Below are positions 25,423 to 34,127 of a DNA stretch of 45,145 bases, in pieces. The notes below the pieces were generated by a model. The model was not told the origin of the DNA. It searched no databases and saw only the letters and a program-made list of their open reading frames with translations. Within the stretch, counting starts at the first letter, position 1. Every line of letters starts with the position of its first letter. Both the position numbers and the translations under genes were made by a program. The stretch is from Candidatus Binatia bacterium (GTDB taxonomy: Bacteria > Desulfobacterota > Binatia > UBA12015): positions 1-45,145 of the forward strand of contig JAIEPK010000020.1 of the NCBI GenBank assembly GCA_019749875.1, in the 5' to 3' direction.

Positions 25423-26412
25423 TCAGACGAACACGCCGCGACGGCTGCGCAGCCCTCGCTCGATCATGCCGCGCATCTCGTCGCGGACCTCCTGAACCTT
25501 GGCTTCGATCACGGAATCCTCGTCGCGGGGGTTGCCCGAGAAGTGCATGGGAGGGCCGATCAGAATCCGATACTTGACCGGCAGCGGCAGGACGCCGAGC
25601 GGGCCCAGCAGCGGAAACGTCAGCGTGATGGGGAACGCCGGCGTGCCCAGCAGGCGCGCGAGCGGCCGCAGGTTGGCGATCGCGGGCGCTTGGTCCTCGG
25701 AGCCGATGACCACCGCCGGTACGACGGGCGTCGCGGTCTCGAGCGCGAGTCGCATGAATCCGAGGCCGAATCGCTGCAGCCGATAGCGCTGCGCGTAGAG
25801 CTTGTTGAGCCCGCGCACCCCCTCGGGGAATGCGATCACGGCTTCCTCGCGCTGCAGCAGGTCGACGCAGTTCTTGGGCGTGCCGACCACCGAGCCGATG
25901 CGATGGCCGATCGTGCCGACGAACGGCAGCGTCGGCATCCAGTATTCGGCCATGCCGCGCAGCACGCGCGGCGGCTCGGCCTCGAGGATCGACGCACACA
26001 TCAGCATGGCGGCGTCGAACGGCAGCTGCCCCGCGTGGTTCGCGATCAGCAGCATGCGGCCCGAGGGGAAGTGCTCGATCCCCTCGACCTCGACGCGGAA
26101 CCAGTAACGGTAGAGCAGGGCGGTGACGAGCGTCGAGCTGCGCAGCGTCGCGGGACTCAGCCCCCACGGGTCGAAGCCGTACTCGTTGAGCTCGGTCGGA
26201 ATCCGCGCCAGCTTCGCGTCGATCTCGTCGGCGAGCTCGCCCACCACCGCGGGCATCGCGAGCGACAGCGCACGCACCGCGGCGTCGAGCGTCTCCTCGA
26301 TCAGCCCTTGGTTCGGCTGGCGGTGCGGTGCGGCGGCGCCCGGTGAGCGGGTTAGGCCGCCGCCCGTGCTCGCGCGTCCCGCAATTGCGCGAAGATGTCG
26401 TGCAGGCTCCAT
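25423..26412 (-). CDS. Lysophospholipid acyltransferase (PlsC-like) family protein
   Basis: About 329 residues if the ATG at 26412 is used. The acyltransferase core has [16 protein letters not shown], a form of block I in which the catalytic His and Asp are spaced as NHxGxLPxD, and [12 protein letters not shown] as block III. A hydrophobic stretch ([20 protein letters not shown]) lies near the C-terminus. This subgroup is common next to epimerase-like SDR genes in actinobacteria and deltaproteobacteria and probably esterifies a glycerolipid. The start codon lies 61 bases inside the preceding epimerase gene, which makes it doubtful; an alternative non-ATG start near the [10 protein letters not shown] segment is possible. 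It is part of the leftward operon. Confidence 0.82.
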   Translation of the reverse strand: MEPARHLRAIAGRASTGGGLTRSPGAAAPHRQPNQGLIEETLDAAVRALSLAMPAVVGELADEIDAKLARIPTELNEYGFDPWGLSPATLRSSTLVTALLYRYWFRVEVEGIEHFPSGRMLLIANHAGQLPFDAAMLMCASILEAEPPRVLRGMAEYWMPTLPFVGTIGHRIGSVVGTPKNCVDLLQREEAVIAFPEGVRGLNKLYAQRYRLQRFGLGFMRLALETATPVVPAVVIGSEDQAPAIANLRPLARLLGTPAFPITLTFPLLGPLGVLPLPVKYRILIGPPMHFSGNPRDEDSVIEAKVQEVRDEMRGMIERGLRSRRGVFV

Positions 26413-27305
26413 CGTGGTTCGAATCCCGTCGCCGCGCGGAAGCGACGATCGCTAACGGTGCATGGATACTTGATGAAATCAATCGCGCCCGGCGGGAAGC
26501 GATACAGACCGAGACGGAACAGCTCGCGGACCACGGGTCGTGCGACCGCCTCGGGGAACGTGATGGCCTCGCCGCCCGTTTCGCGGATCGCGACGTGCAG
26601 CGGCACCGCGCCAGGACCTGCGACGTTGAACACGCCGCGCGTCTGGCACTCGAGCGTGAGCAGCAGCGCGCGGGCGAGGTCCTCTTCGTGGATGAACTGC
26701 AGCATGGGGTCGAAGCCCATGAGCATCGGAACGCGCCGCAGGCGGAGATAGCCGCCGATCGAGCTGCGCACCGACGGTCCGACGGTGTTCACCGGGCGGA
26801 TGATCGACGTGCGGACTTCGGGGTGCTGCCACAGGAACGCCGAGCACAGCGAGTCGACCTCGGCGAGGTCGCGCACCTCCGGATAGTTGCGGCTGACGTT
26901 GAGCGGCGCGTCTTCGTCCACGTAGCTCGCATTGTCGGCGAGCGCTCCGTAGACGTACGAGCTCGACAGGACCGTGAGCTGGCGGACGCCGTACTCCGCG
27001 CAGTAGTCGAGGAGGTGCTTGGTGCCGAGGACGTTGACCTCGTGCCGTTGCTCGAGGCTCGAGCGGAAGTGGCGCACGAAGGCGAGATGGACGACGGCCT
27101 TCGGCCGCTCGTGTCGGAATACGTCCTCGAATTTTCGCTTGAGCAGGTCGACCGCGTAGAGGCGTGCGCGGCTCGCATCCTCGAGCGGTACCGTGACGTC
27201 GCGGTCGACGCCGCAGACGTCCCAGCCGGCAGCCGCGAGCCCGGCGACGAGACGCCCCTGACCGCCCGCGATCCCGGTGATGAGCAGCTTCTCCATGCGC
27301 GCCAT
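26352..27305 (-). CDS. NAD-dependent epimerase/dehydratase-like SDR
   Basis: A 317-residue extended SDR. The N-terminal LLITGIAGGQGRLVAGLAAAGW holds the TGxxGxxG cofactor loop, with VCGVDRD after beta-2 (acidic, NAD-type). AVVHLAF, VNVLGTKHLLDYC and VLSSSYVYGA follow. The catalytic YxxxK of the family reads YPEVR (in SRNYPEVRDLAEVD), so Lys is replaced by Arg and activity as a sugar epimerase is uncertain. IIRPVNTVGPS and QFIHEEDLARAL fit substrate-binding regions. Starts at 27305 and 27296 are both possible. It is co-located with the acyltransferase, an arrangement seen for lipid-modifying SDR/LPLAT pairs. Role unknown. Confidence 0.82.
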   Translation of the reverse strand: MARMEKLLITGIAGGQGRLVAGLAAAGWDVCGVDRDVTVPLEDASRARLYAVDLLKRKFEDVFRHERPKAVVHLAFVRHFRSSLEQRHEVNVLGTKHLLDYCAEYGVRQLTVLSSSYVYGALADNASYVDEDAPLNVSRNYPEVRDLAEVDSLCSAFLWQHPEVRTSIIRPVNTVGPSVRSSIGGYLRLRRVPMLMGFDPMLQFIHEEDLARALLLTLECQTRGVFNVAGPGAVPLHVAIRETGGEAITFPEAVARPVVRELFRLGLYRFPPGAIDFIKYPCTVSDRRFRAATGFEPRWSLHDIFAQLRDARARAAA

Positions 27306-27344
27306 CGGTATAGCGCGCCCGGCGTGCCGACGCGCGTCTCCTGG

Positions 27345-27764
27345 TCAGGCGACGGTGCGGACGCGGAGAAAACGAACCGCCGCGGGAGCGCGCTTGGCGG
27401 CGGCAGCAGCCGTCGGTACGGACGGCGGATCGGCCGGCGCCGGCAGGAACACCCGCACCGATGGGACGGGTCGCGGCTGCTCGGCGGGCGTCGCCCCGGC
27501 GTGGGCGGCGCGATGGGCAGCCACCAGCTCGCCGGCCCGCCCGCGCGGATCGGGAGTCATCTCCCACCGGATGCAGTGGGCACGAAGCCGGAGCTTCGGA
27601 TCGCTCAACGCCCGACGGACCGCGCTGCGCAGGCCTTCGCCGGGATCGCCGCCGATGAAGAGCACCGTGCGGACCAGGCTGCCGATCTCGAACGCCGCCG
27701 ACGCCTCGGGCAACGAGGCGAGGACGGTGGGAGTCAGCGGCTGCCACGGTGCTTCGATTGCCAT
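27345..27764 (-). CDS. Hypothetical protein, weakly GIY-YIG-like
   Basis: A 139-residue protein without membrane segments. The middle part runs LPEASAAFEIG, then VRTVLFIGGDPGEGLRSAVR, IRWEMTPDPRGRAGELVAAH and RAAHAGATP. This follows the outline of GIY-YIG-type small proteins (a VLYIG-like strand, LR..L helix, then an E and ELL..H helix), but the first Tyr is Phe and the match is loose, so nuclease function is not claimed. The C-terminal 50 residues are Pro/Ala-rich. ATG 27764 was chosen because GGTGGAG lies 5-6 bases before it. It sits in the leftward operon between the hydroxyacyl-CoA dehydrogenase and the epimerase. Confidence 0.6.
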   Translation of the reverse strand: MAIEAPWQPLTPTVLASLPEASAAFEIGSLVRTVLFIGGDPGEGLRSAVRRALSDPKLRLRAHCIRWEMTPDPRGRAGELVAAHRAAHAGATPAEQPRPVPSVRVFLPAPADPPSVPTAAAAAKRAPAAVRFLRVRTVA

Positions 27765-27901
27765 CCCAGCTCCACCTTCGCGACGGCGATCGCGGCTCGC
27801 GAGTTTCGTGCCACCGCGATCGCCGTCATTTTCGCGCGTCGTTGGCGTTGCCACCGACGCGTTCGCTGACGACCGTCAAAACCTCGACAGGGTGCAGCCT
27901 G

Positions 27902-28798
27902 TCAGGCGCCCTGCTCGAGGGCCGGATTCGGGCGCGGGGGCTTCGCGCTGTAGTCGAAGAAGCCGAGACCCGACTTGCGGCCGAGGTTGCCCGAAAGGAA
28001 CAGGCGGCGCAGCACCGGCGGCGGCGCGAAGCGCGGCTCGCGGTACTCGTCGTGCAGATTCGACGCCATGTGGAACACGACGTCGAGCCCGATGAAGTCG
28101 GCCAGCGCGAACGGACCCATGGGGTGGCCGGCGCCCTGGCACATCGCGACGTCGATGTCGGCGATCGAGCCGGCGCCCGAACGCCACGCGTTGATCGCGT
28201 CGAGCAGGTACGGGACGAGCAGCCGGTTGACGATGAAGCCGGTCGAGTCGGGCACCAGGACCGGCGTCTTGCCGAGCTCGGTGACGAGCTTCTTCACCGA
28301 CGCGATGACCTCCGGCTTGGTGCCGAGCGTGGTCGCGATCTCGACCAGCTTCATCGCCGTCGCCGGGTTGAAGAAGTGCAGGCCGATGAAGCGGTCGGGG
28401 CGCTTGGTCTTGACGGCCATCTCGGTGATGCCGAGCGTGGACGTGTTGCTCGCGAAGATCGCGTCCGGACGGCAGATCGACTCGAGCTTGTCGAACGCCG
28501 CGTGCTTGGTCGGCAGGTCCTCGACGATCGACTCGACGACGATGTCGGCGTCCTTCAGCGCGGCGAGATCGCTGGTGGTGACCAGGTTGCCGACCGCGGC
28601 CTGCTGCGCCTCGGCGGTCATGCGGCCCTTCTCGACCTCCTTCGCGAAGCCCGTCTCGATCTTCTTGCGGACCGCGTCCACGTTGCCCGGAGTCATCTTG
28701 ACGAGGATGGTCTTGAAGCCCGCGCGCGTCGCGACCTGCGCGATGCCGAGGCCCATCTGTCCGGCACCGAGGATGCCGACGGTACGAATGTCGCTCAT
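27902..28798 (-). CDS. 3-hydroxyacyl-CoA dehydrogenase (Hbd type)
   Basis: A 298-residue stand-alone enzyme of the Hbd/PaaH length. The NAD-binding loop is GILGAGQMGLGIA (8-20). Catalytic residues appear as SNTSTL, GLHFFNPA (His) and VPDSTGFIVNRLL (Asn), and the C-terminal helical domain shows GHPMGPFALADFIGLDV and GRKSGLGFFDY. It oxidises 3-hydroxybutyryl-CoA or related acyl-CoA with NAD. Lying 43 bases after the lyase gene of the ethylmalonyl-CoA pathway, it may supply acetoacetyl/3-hydroxybutyryl-CoA interconversion at the entry of that pathway (which more often uses NADPH-dependent PhaB); this link is inference. GGAGGG precedes the ATG. Confidence 0.92.
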   Translation of the reverse strand: MSDIRTVGILGAGQMGLGIAQVATRAGFKTILVKMTPGNVDAVRKKIETGFAKEVEKGRMTAEAQQAAVGNLVTTSDLAALKDADIVVESIVEDLPTKHAAFDKLESICRPDAIFASNTSTLGITEMAVKTKRPDRFIGLHFFNPATAMKLVEIATTLGTKPEVIASVKKLVTELGKTPVLVPDSTGFIVNRLLVPYLLDAINAWRSGAGSIADIDVAMCQGAGHPMGPFALADFIGLDVVFHMASNLHDEYREPRFAPPPVLRRLFLSGNLGRKSGLGFFDYSAKPPRPNPALEQGA

Positions 28799-28841
28799 GG
28801 TTCCCTCCGAAGTCGAAGTGCTGTGAATGGTGGACGCCGGA

Positions 28842-29879
28842 TCAGTCGATGCGGCGCATCTGCTCGAGGAGGTCGTAGCCGGTGATGGCCTTCGACCGCG
28901 TGGCCTGCTCGGCCAGGTACGAAGCGGGGACGGTGCCTGCCTGCACGCCTTTCGCGAGATCCATGAGCGCGATCTTGATGGTTGCCTCGTCGATCATGTC
29001 GCCGGTCTCGGGATCGGCCATCGAGCCGCCGCCGCGCTGGTGGTACAGATCCGTCACGCGCTTGGCGAATGCGATCTGGCGCTCGTTGGGCGTGTAGCAC
29101 TCGTTGGCGATCGCGGCCTGCTGCGGATGGATGATCCAGGTTCCGTCCATGCCGAGGTTCGCGGCCCCGACGTTCTTGTCGCGCAGGCCGTCCTCGATCC
29201 GTCGCACGCGTTCGGGGTCGTCGTCCTTGCGGTGCAGCTTCAGATACACGCTGTCGATCGCATGCAGGCCGGCGGCCTTGGCGGCGACGACGACGGACTG
29301 CTTCGCGTAAAGGAAGTTCAGGTTCTGGCCCTCGACGGCCTCGCGGATGCCGAGCGTCGCGGCGAAGTCGGCGACTCCGAAGACCAGGCCCGCCATGCGG
29401 GACGATGCCGTCGCGATCGCGTGGGCGTTCAGGACCCCGCGCGGGGTCTCGATGAGTGCCGAGATCTGCAGCGGGTAGTCCCAGCCCGCCTCACGCTCGA
29501 GCGCGTCGAGGAGCCGCGCCGTGTAGAGGACGTCCTCCACGCTCGAGGCCTTGGGCAGGACGATCGCGTGAAAGCGGTTCGGCGCACCGCGCACGATCGC
29601 CTCCAGGTCGCCCAGGAAGTGCGGCGACTGGATGGCGTTCGGCCGGACGCTGAGCACCTTCGCGCCGAAATCGAGCGTGTTGAAGGCTTCGACCACGACC
29701 GCGCGGCTCTTCGGCCCCTTGAACTCCCAGGGGCAGCCGTCCTCCAGGTCCGCGACGACGGCGTCGACCGGCGATTTCACGGGGTCGGCCGCGTTCTGGT
29801 GGAGCTTCGGGTTGTGGCCCGGGTAGGTCATCTCCGTGCGCGGGATGACGAAGCGGCGGCCACCGTCGAGTACGAACAT
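28842..29879 (-). CDS. HpcH/HpaI-family acyl-CoA lyase (malyl-CoA/beta-methylmalyl-CoA lyase-like)
   Basis: A 345-residue citrate-lyase-beta/HpcH type TIM barrel. Visible motifs are DAVVADLEDGCPWEFKGPKS with the metal-binding acid pair region, LSVRPNAI with the substrate Arg, ALIETPRGVLNA (metal-binding Glu), VFGVADFAATLG and the C-terminal GMDGTWIIHPQQ with the lid. In the ethylmalonyl-CoA pathway Mcl cleaves beta-methylmalyl-CoA to glyoxylate and propionyl-CoA and can also make malyl-CoA. The gene faces ethylmalonyl-CoA mutase and is first of the leftward operon, which supports that role; a malyl-CoA thioesterase (Mcl2) is the main alternative. AAGGA precedes ATG 29879; the open frame upstream of it is not coding. 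Confidence 0.82.
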   Translation of the reverse strand: MFVLDGGRRFVIPRTEMTYPGHNPKLHQNAADPVKSPVDAVVADLEDGCPWEFKGPKSRAVVVEAFNTLDFGAKVLSVRPNAIQSPHFLGDLEAIVRGAPNRFHAIVLPKASSVEDVLYTARLLDALEREAGWDYPLQISALIETPRGVLNAHAIATASSRMAGLVFGVADFAATLGIREAVEGQNLNFLYAKQSVVVAAKAAGLHAIDSVYLKLHRKDDDPERVRRIEDGLRDKNVGAANLGMDGTWIIHPQQAAIANECYTPNERQIAFAKRVTDLYHQRGGGSMADPETGDMIDEATIKIALMDLAKGVQAGTVPASYLAEQATRSKAITGYDLLEQMRRID

Positions 29880-29936
29880 GGATTCCTTCGGATGGGCGAA
29901 AACCGACGCCGGCTGGCCGCCGGGTCGAGGCGCGGG

Positions 29937-29966
29937 ACTATAAAAGTCGCTCGGTGCGGCGGTCAA
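29937..29966 (-). promoter_or_regulatory. Putative promoter of the leftward operon
   Basis: On the minus strand TTGACC (29966-29961), an 18-base spacer and TATAGT (29942-29937) form a good sigma-70 match. The lyase ATG lies about 50 bases after the expected start of transcription. This is the only AT-rich spot in the divergent gap. Confidence 0.6.
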
Positions 29967-30021
29967 ACGCGCCGCCCGTCCGGACTCCCGCAGCCCCGCC
30001 GGGCCTGCTAGGACGGGGCCC

Positions 30022-32001
30022 GTGAAGCGCGAAAAGCCTTGGGTGATGCGCACGTATTCGGGCCACTCCAGCGCCCGGGCGAGCAACGAGCTGTACCGCC
30101 TCAATCTGTCGAAGGGGCAGACCGGGCTGTCGGTCGCCTTCGACCTGCCGACGCAGACCGGCTACGACGCCGACGATCCGCTCGCGGTCGGCGAGGTCGG
30201 CAAGGTCGGCGTGCCGATCGGTCACATCGGCGACATGGAGCTGCTGTTCGACGGCATCCCGCTCGGCGAGATGAACACGTCGATGACGATCAACGGCACG
30301 GCGCCGTGGCTGCTTGCGCTCTACATCGCGACCGCGGAGCGGCAGGGCGTCGACCCGAAGGTCCTGCAGGGGACGACGCAGAACGACATCATCAAGGAGT
30401 ACCTGTCGCGCGGGACCTACATCTTCCCGCCCGCGCCGAGCATGCGGCTCACCTCCGACGTGATCACGTACACCGTCAAGCACGTGCCGAAGTGGAACCC
30501 GACCAACGTCTGCAGCTACCACCTGCAGGAGGCCGGTGCGACGCCGGTGCAGGAGGTCGCCTACGCGCTCGCCGCCGCCGTCGCGATCCTCGACACGGTC
30601 CGGGAGACCGGCCGCGTCGACGCGAGCGAGCTCGCGCAGACCGTCGGCCGCATCAGCTTCTTCTTGAACGCCGGCATCCGCTTCATCGAGGAGATCTGCA
30701 AGATCCGGGCGTTCGCGCGCCTCTGGGACGAGATCACGCGCGAGCGCTACGGCGTGACCGACGAGAAGCTGCGCCGTTTCCGCTACGGCGTGCAGGTGAA
30801 CTCGCTCGGCCTCACCGAGGCGCAGCCCGAGAACAACGTGCCGCGCATCGTGCTGGAAGCCCTCGGCGTCACGCTGTCGCGCGACGTGCGCTGTCGTGCT
30901 CTCCAGCTGCCGGCGTGGAACGAGGCGCTCGGGCTGCCGCGTCCGTGGGACCAGCAGTGGAGCCTGCGTATCCAGCAGATCCTCGCGTTCGAGACCGACA
31001 TGCTCGAGTACGAGGACATCTTCGCGGGCAGCCACGTCATCGAGCGCAGGGTCGGCGAGATCGAGACCGCCGCGAAGCAGGAGCTGGAAGAGGTCCTCGC
31101 ACAGGGCGGCATCGTGCCCGCGATCGACTCGGGCTGGGTCAAGCAACGCCTGGTGCGCTCGCAGTTCGATCGGCTGCGTCGCATCGAGACCGGCGACCAG
31201 ACCGTGGTCGGACTGAACCGCTTCACCGAGACCGCGCCCTCGCCGCTCGCCACCGAGGGCGCCTCGGCGATCCTGAAGGTCGACGCGGCCGCGGAGCGCG
31301 AGCAGATCGAGGCGCTGCGCGCGCACCGCGCACGGCGCAACGAGAAGGACGCGAGCGCGGCGCTCGCAGCACTGCGCGACGTCGCGAGGGCGAGCGACAA
31401 CGTGATGCCCGCGTCGATCCGCTGCGCGCACGCCGGCGTGACGACCGGCGAGTGGGCCGGTGCGCTGCGCGAGATCTTCGGCAGCTACCGCGCGCCGACC
31501 GGCATCGCGGCGTCCACCGCCGGCGGCGCCACCAGCGACGCCGACCCGCGGCTCGCGAAGGTCCGCGAGAGCGTCAAGGCGGCCGCGGGACGCATCGGCC
31601 ATCCGCTCAAGGTCCTGATCGGCAAGCCCGGCCTCGACGGTCACTCGAACGGCGCGGAGCAGATCGCGGTCGCGTGCTGCGACGCCGGCATGGAGGTCAT
31701 CTACGGCGGCATCCGTCTCACGCCCGCCGAGATCGTCGCCACCGCGCGCGACGAAGCCGTCGACCTCGTCGGCTTGAGCATCCTCTCGGGATCGCACCTG
31801 ACGCTCGTCCCGCAGATCCTCGAGGGCCTGCGGGACGAGGGTGCCGACGACATCCCCCTCGTCGTCGGCGGCATCGTCCCGGAAGAAGACGCGGAGGTCC
31901 TGCGCAAGCGCGGCGTCGCCCGCGTCTACACGCCCAAGGACTACGACGTGCTCGCGATCATCGAGGACATGGTGAAAGTCGTCGAGAAGCGCGTGGCTTG
32001 A
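30022..32001 (+). CDS. ecm: Ethylmalonyl-CoA mutase
   Basis: A 659-residue B12-dependent mutase containing both the TIM barrel and the cobalamin domain in one chain. The N-terminus RTYSGHSSARASNELYRLNL and SVAFDLPTQTGYDADDPLA, then GEMNTSMTING, QGTTQNDIIKEYLSRGTYIF and NVCSYHLQEAGAT, are mutase-core motifs; the protein lacks the longer N-terminal region of methylmalonyl-CoA mutase. AWNEALGLPRPWDQQWSLRI and ENVMPASI-like NVMPASIRCAHAGVTTGEWA are typical of the ethylmalonyl-CoA mutase branch as I know it. The B12 motif is GKPGLDGHSNG with the cobalt-ligating His541. It converts (2R)-ethylmalonyl-CoA to (2S)-methylsuccinyl-CoA. GTG 30022 has no Shine-Dalgarno; a TAGGAC 7 bases before it hints at a leaderless mRNA, but its -35 is poor. 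Confidence 0.88.
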   Translation: MKREKPWVMRTYSGHSSARASNELYRLNLSKGQTGLSVAFDLPTQTGYDADDPLAVGEVGKVGVPIGHIGDMELLFDGIPLGEMNTSMTINGTAPWLLALYIATAERQGVDPKVLQGTTQNDIIKEYLSRGTYIFPPAPSMRLTSDVITYTVKHVPKWNPTNVCSYHLQEAGATPVQEVAYALAAAVAILDTVRETGRVDASELAQTVGRISFFLNAGIRFIEEICKIRAFARLWDEITRERYGVTDEKLRRFRYGVQVNSLGLTEAQPENNVPRIVLEALGVTLSRDVRCRALQLPAWNEALGLPRPWDQQWSLRIQQILAFETDMLEYEDIFAGSHVIERRVGEIETAAKQELEEVLAQGGIVPAIDSGWVKQRLVRSQFDRLRRIETGDQTVVGLNRFTETAPSPLATEGASAILKVDAAAEREQIEALRAHRARRNEKDASAALAALRDVARASDNVMPASIRCAHAGVTTGEWAGALREIFGSYRAPTGIAASTAGGATSDADPRLAKVRESVKAAAGRIGHPLKVLIGKPGLDGHSNGAEQIAVACCDAGMEVIYGGIRLTPAEIVATARDEAVDLVGLSILSGSHLTLVPQILEGLRDEGADDIPLVVGGIVPEEDAEVLRKRGVARVYTPKDYDVLAIIEDMVKVVEKRVA

Positions 32002-32057
32002 TCCGCGCCCGATTCGCGCAATCATCCGAAGATCAGAACCCCCGGAGGAACCAAGGG

Positions 32058-33692
32058 ATGTCCCTGTCCAGCGAAGCGGTGGAGGCGGCGCGCGCGTCGA
32101 ACGAGCGTCTGCGCAAGGCGGTCGACGCGGCCCTCGAGAACGGCCGCACGATCACGAACAAGGGTCGCGACATCGACCAGCACCAGGTGCACAGCGAGCG
32201 CCTGGCCTACCTCGCGACCGAGGCGCTGGCCGCCGAGACGCTCGTCACCTATGCCGCGCAAGCGCACGACAACGATCCTTTCGCGGCGGAGTGCGCCACC
32301 ATCTTCGCCGGGCAGGTGGCGAGCCGCGCCCGGGCGCAGCTCGGCGACTTCCCGGAGGCGTTCGGCGTGCCGGCGAGCCTCGTCGCGGACACCGTCGGCT
32401 CGAACGACGCGGCGCGCTTCATCGCGGAAGCCGTCAAGGACGCGCGCATCGAGGCGCTCGGGCGCGAGGTCGTCGCGCGGCGCGGCACCCCGGACTCGTG
32501 GCTGGAGTCCGAGGAGGCACGGCTCACGCGTGAGACCGTCCGCGACTTCGCGCGCAGCGAGGTCGCCCCTCTCGCGCAGCACATCCACCTGAACGACGAC
32601 CTGGTGCCCGAGTCGATCATCGGCAAGATGGCCGAGCTCGGCTTCTTCGGCCTCGCCGTGCCCGAGCAGTACGGCGGGCAGGGCATGGGCAACCTGGCCA
32701 TGATCGTCACCACCGAGGAGCTCTCGGCGGCGTCGCTGGCGGCGGCGGGTAGCCTGATCACGCGTCCGGAGATCCTCACCAAGGCGCTGCTCGCCGGCGG
32801 CAGCGAGGAGCAGAAGAAGCACTGGCTGCCGAAGCTCGCGGCAGGCGAGATCATGGCGGCGATCTCCGTCACCGAGCCCGACACCGGCTCGGACGTCGCG
32901 TCGGTCAAAGTCCGCGCGGAGAAGGGCGAGCAGAACGGCAAGGCCGGCTACTTCATCTCCGGAGCGAAGGCGTGGTGCACGTTCGCCGGCCGCGCGAACG
33001 TCATCGCGATGCTGACGCGGACCGATCCGGATCTGGCGAAGGGCGCCAAGGGGCTGTCGCTCTTCATCGTGCCGAAGGATTCGTTCCCCGGGCACGAGTT
33101 CGTGATGAAGCAGCCTGGTGGCGGCACGATCGAAGGCAAGGCCGATCGCACGCCGGGCTACCGCGGCATGCACTCGTACACGCTGCAGATCGATCGCTAC
33201 TTCGTGCCGGCGGAGAATCTCGTCGGAGGCGAGGGGAAGGGCTTCTACCTGCAGATGAGCGGCTTCGCCGCCGGCCGCCTGCAGACCGGCGGTCGCGCGT
33301 CGGGGCTCGCGCAGGCGGCTCTGGAGGCAGCGGCACAGTACGCGAACGAGCGCTCCCAGTTCGGCCAGCCGATCGGCTCGTACCAGCTCACGCAGTTCAA
33401 GCTCGGCCGCATGGCGGTCGAGATCGCGGCGGCGCGCCAGCTCACGTATCATGCGGCGCGCGTGTTCGATCAGGACGAGGGGCGTGCGCTCGAGCCGGCG
33501 ATGGCGAAGCTGTTCGCCTGCGATGTCGCGGTGCGCACGACGCAGGAGGCACAGCAGCTGCACGGCGGCTGGGGATTCGCGGAAGAATTCCCGATCTGTC
33601 GCTACGTCGTCGACGCGCTGGTGCTGCCGATCTTCGAGGGCGTCAAGCCAATCCTCGAGCTCAAGGTGATCGCGCGCTCGCTGCTGGGCTGA
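32058..33692 (+). CDS. mcd: Methylsuccinyl-CoA dehydrogenase
   Basis: A 544-residue acyl-CoA dehydrogenase with an extra N-terminal helical region of about 145 residues (SNERLRKAVDAALENGRTI to RRGTPDSW), the feature that marks methylsuccinyl-CoA dehydrogenase among the family. The usual domains follow: VRDFARSEVAPLAQ, GFFGLAVPEQYGGQGMGNLA, AAISVTEPDTGSDVAS, KAWCTFAGRANVIAM, and the C-terminal QTGGRASGLAQAALEAA and QQLHGGWGFAEEFPI. It oxidises (2S)-methylsuccinyl-CoA to mesaconyl-CoA with FAD, passing electrons to ETF. GGAGG lies before ATG 32058. It is the next gene after ecm (56-base gap), so substrate and order of steps agree. Confidence 0.9.
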   Translation: MSLSSEAVEAARASNERLRKAVDAALENGRTITNKGRDIDQHQVHSERLAYLATEALAAETLVTYAAQAHDNDPFAAECATIFAGQVASRARAQLGDFPEAFGVPASLVADTVGSNDAARFIAEAVKDARIEALGREVVARRGTPDSWLESEEARLTRETVRDFARSEVAPLAQHIHLNDDLVPESIIGKMAELGFFGLAVPEQYGGQGMGNLAMIVTTEELSAASLAAAGSLITRPEILTKALLAGGSEEQKKHWLPKLAAGEIMAAISVTEPDTGSDVASVKVRAEKGEQNGKAGYFISGAKAWCTFAGRANVIAMLTRTDPDLAKGAKGLSLFIVPKDSFPGHEFVMKQPGGGTIEGKADRTPGYRGMHSYTLQIDRYFVPAENLVGGEGKGFYLQMSGFAAGRLQTGGRASGLAQAALEAAAQYANERSQFGQPIGSYQLTQFKLGRMAVEIAAARQLTYHAARVFDQDEGRALEPAMAKLFACDVAVRTTQEAQQLHGGWGFAEEFPICRYVVDALVLPIFEGVKPILELKVIARSLLG

Positions 33693-33701
33693 TGCCGCGA
33701 A

Positions 33702-33742
33702 GCAGTGGGCGCGTGCGTCAAGCGGACGCGCGCGCCCGCTGC
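33702..33742. terminator. Long hairpin at the mcd/bolA junction
   Basis: 18-base arms GCAGTGGGCGCGTGCGTC and GACGCGCGCGCCCGCTGC pair with two exceptions (A-G changes that still allow G-U on one strand) around a 5-base loop. It begins 9 bases after the mcd stop and overlaps the last codons of bolA on the other strand, so it likely ends both transcripts. Confidence 0.65.
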
Positions 33743-34005
33743 CACTCGTCGGGCGTGTACGCGCGCACCGCCAGCGCGTGCACCTGGTGCGGGATCATGT
33801 CGCCGACCGCGTCGTAAACCGCGCGGTGCCGGTCGACGCGGGTCATGCCGGCGAAGCGGCTCGCGACCACGACGACGGAGTAGTGTCCTGCGCCACCGCG
33901 CGCACCGGCGTGTCCGCGGTGCTTGGCACTGTCGTCCTGCAGCTCGACGACGTCCGCGGCGAGGGCGGCGGTGATCCGGTTTCGCAGCTCGTTCATGCGA
34001 TCCAT
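33718..34005 (-). CDS. BolA family protein
   Basis: About 95 residues. The BolA core is seen in LRNRITAALAADVVELQDDS, then HRGHAG, GHYSVVVVASRFAG and the final helix-strand with DRHRAVYDAVGDMIP and HQVHALAVRAYTPDEW, including the RHR.VY and H.HAL..... A-T-P-.EW pattern. BolA proteins partner monothiol glutaredoxins in iron-sulphur trafficking and affect cell shape and stress. No glutaredoxin gene is next to it. ATGs at 34005 and 33996 are both possible, and neither has a clear Shine-Dalgarno. The C-terminus lies inside the terminator hairpin. Confidence 0.88.
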   Translation of the reverse strand: MDRMNELRNRITAALAADVVELQDDSAKHRGHAGARGGAGHYSVVVVASRFAGMTRVDRHRAVYDAVGDMIPHQVHALAVRAYTPDEWQRARASA

Positions 34006-34058
34006 GAATCGGTCGGCTAGCACACGGGTCGCGGCAGTCGCGACGCGGGAACGCTAGC

Positions 34059-34087
34059 TTGCCACCTTCTGGGGCGGCGCATATAAG
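34059..34087 (+). promoter_or_regulatory. Putative promoter of the ThDP enzyme gene
   Basis: TTGCCA (34059-34064), 17 bases, then TATAAG (34082-34087). Transcription would start near 34094, about 34 bases before the ATG at 34128. Confidence 0.6.
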
Positions 34088-34127
34088 CCCCGGTGGCATC
34101 TCGGCCGCATCAACTGGGACTTTCCGA

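Noticed and set aside
29938-32025. 695-codon minus-strand frame opposite ecm
   Set aside because: Composition (His, Arg, Asp, Leu repeats) is that of an antisense shadow, and ecm itself is clear.
30039-32057. Continuous plus-strand frame that joins to the methylsuccinyl-CoA dehydrogenase frame, giving an apparent 1217-residue fusion
   Set aside because: The part before 32058 is a shadow of the ecm gene in another frame, and the dehydrogenase has its own ATG with GGAGG.
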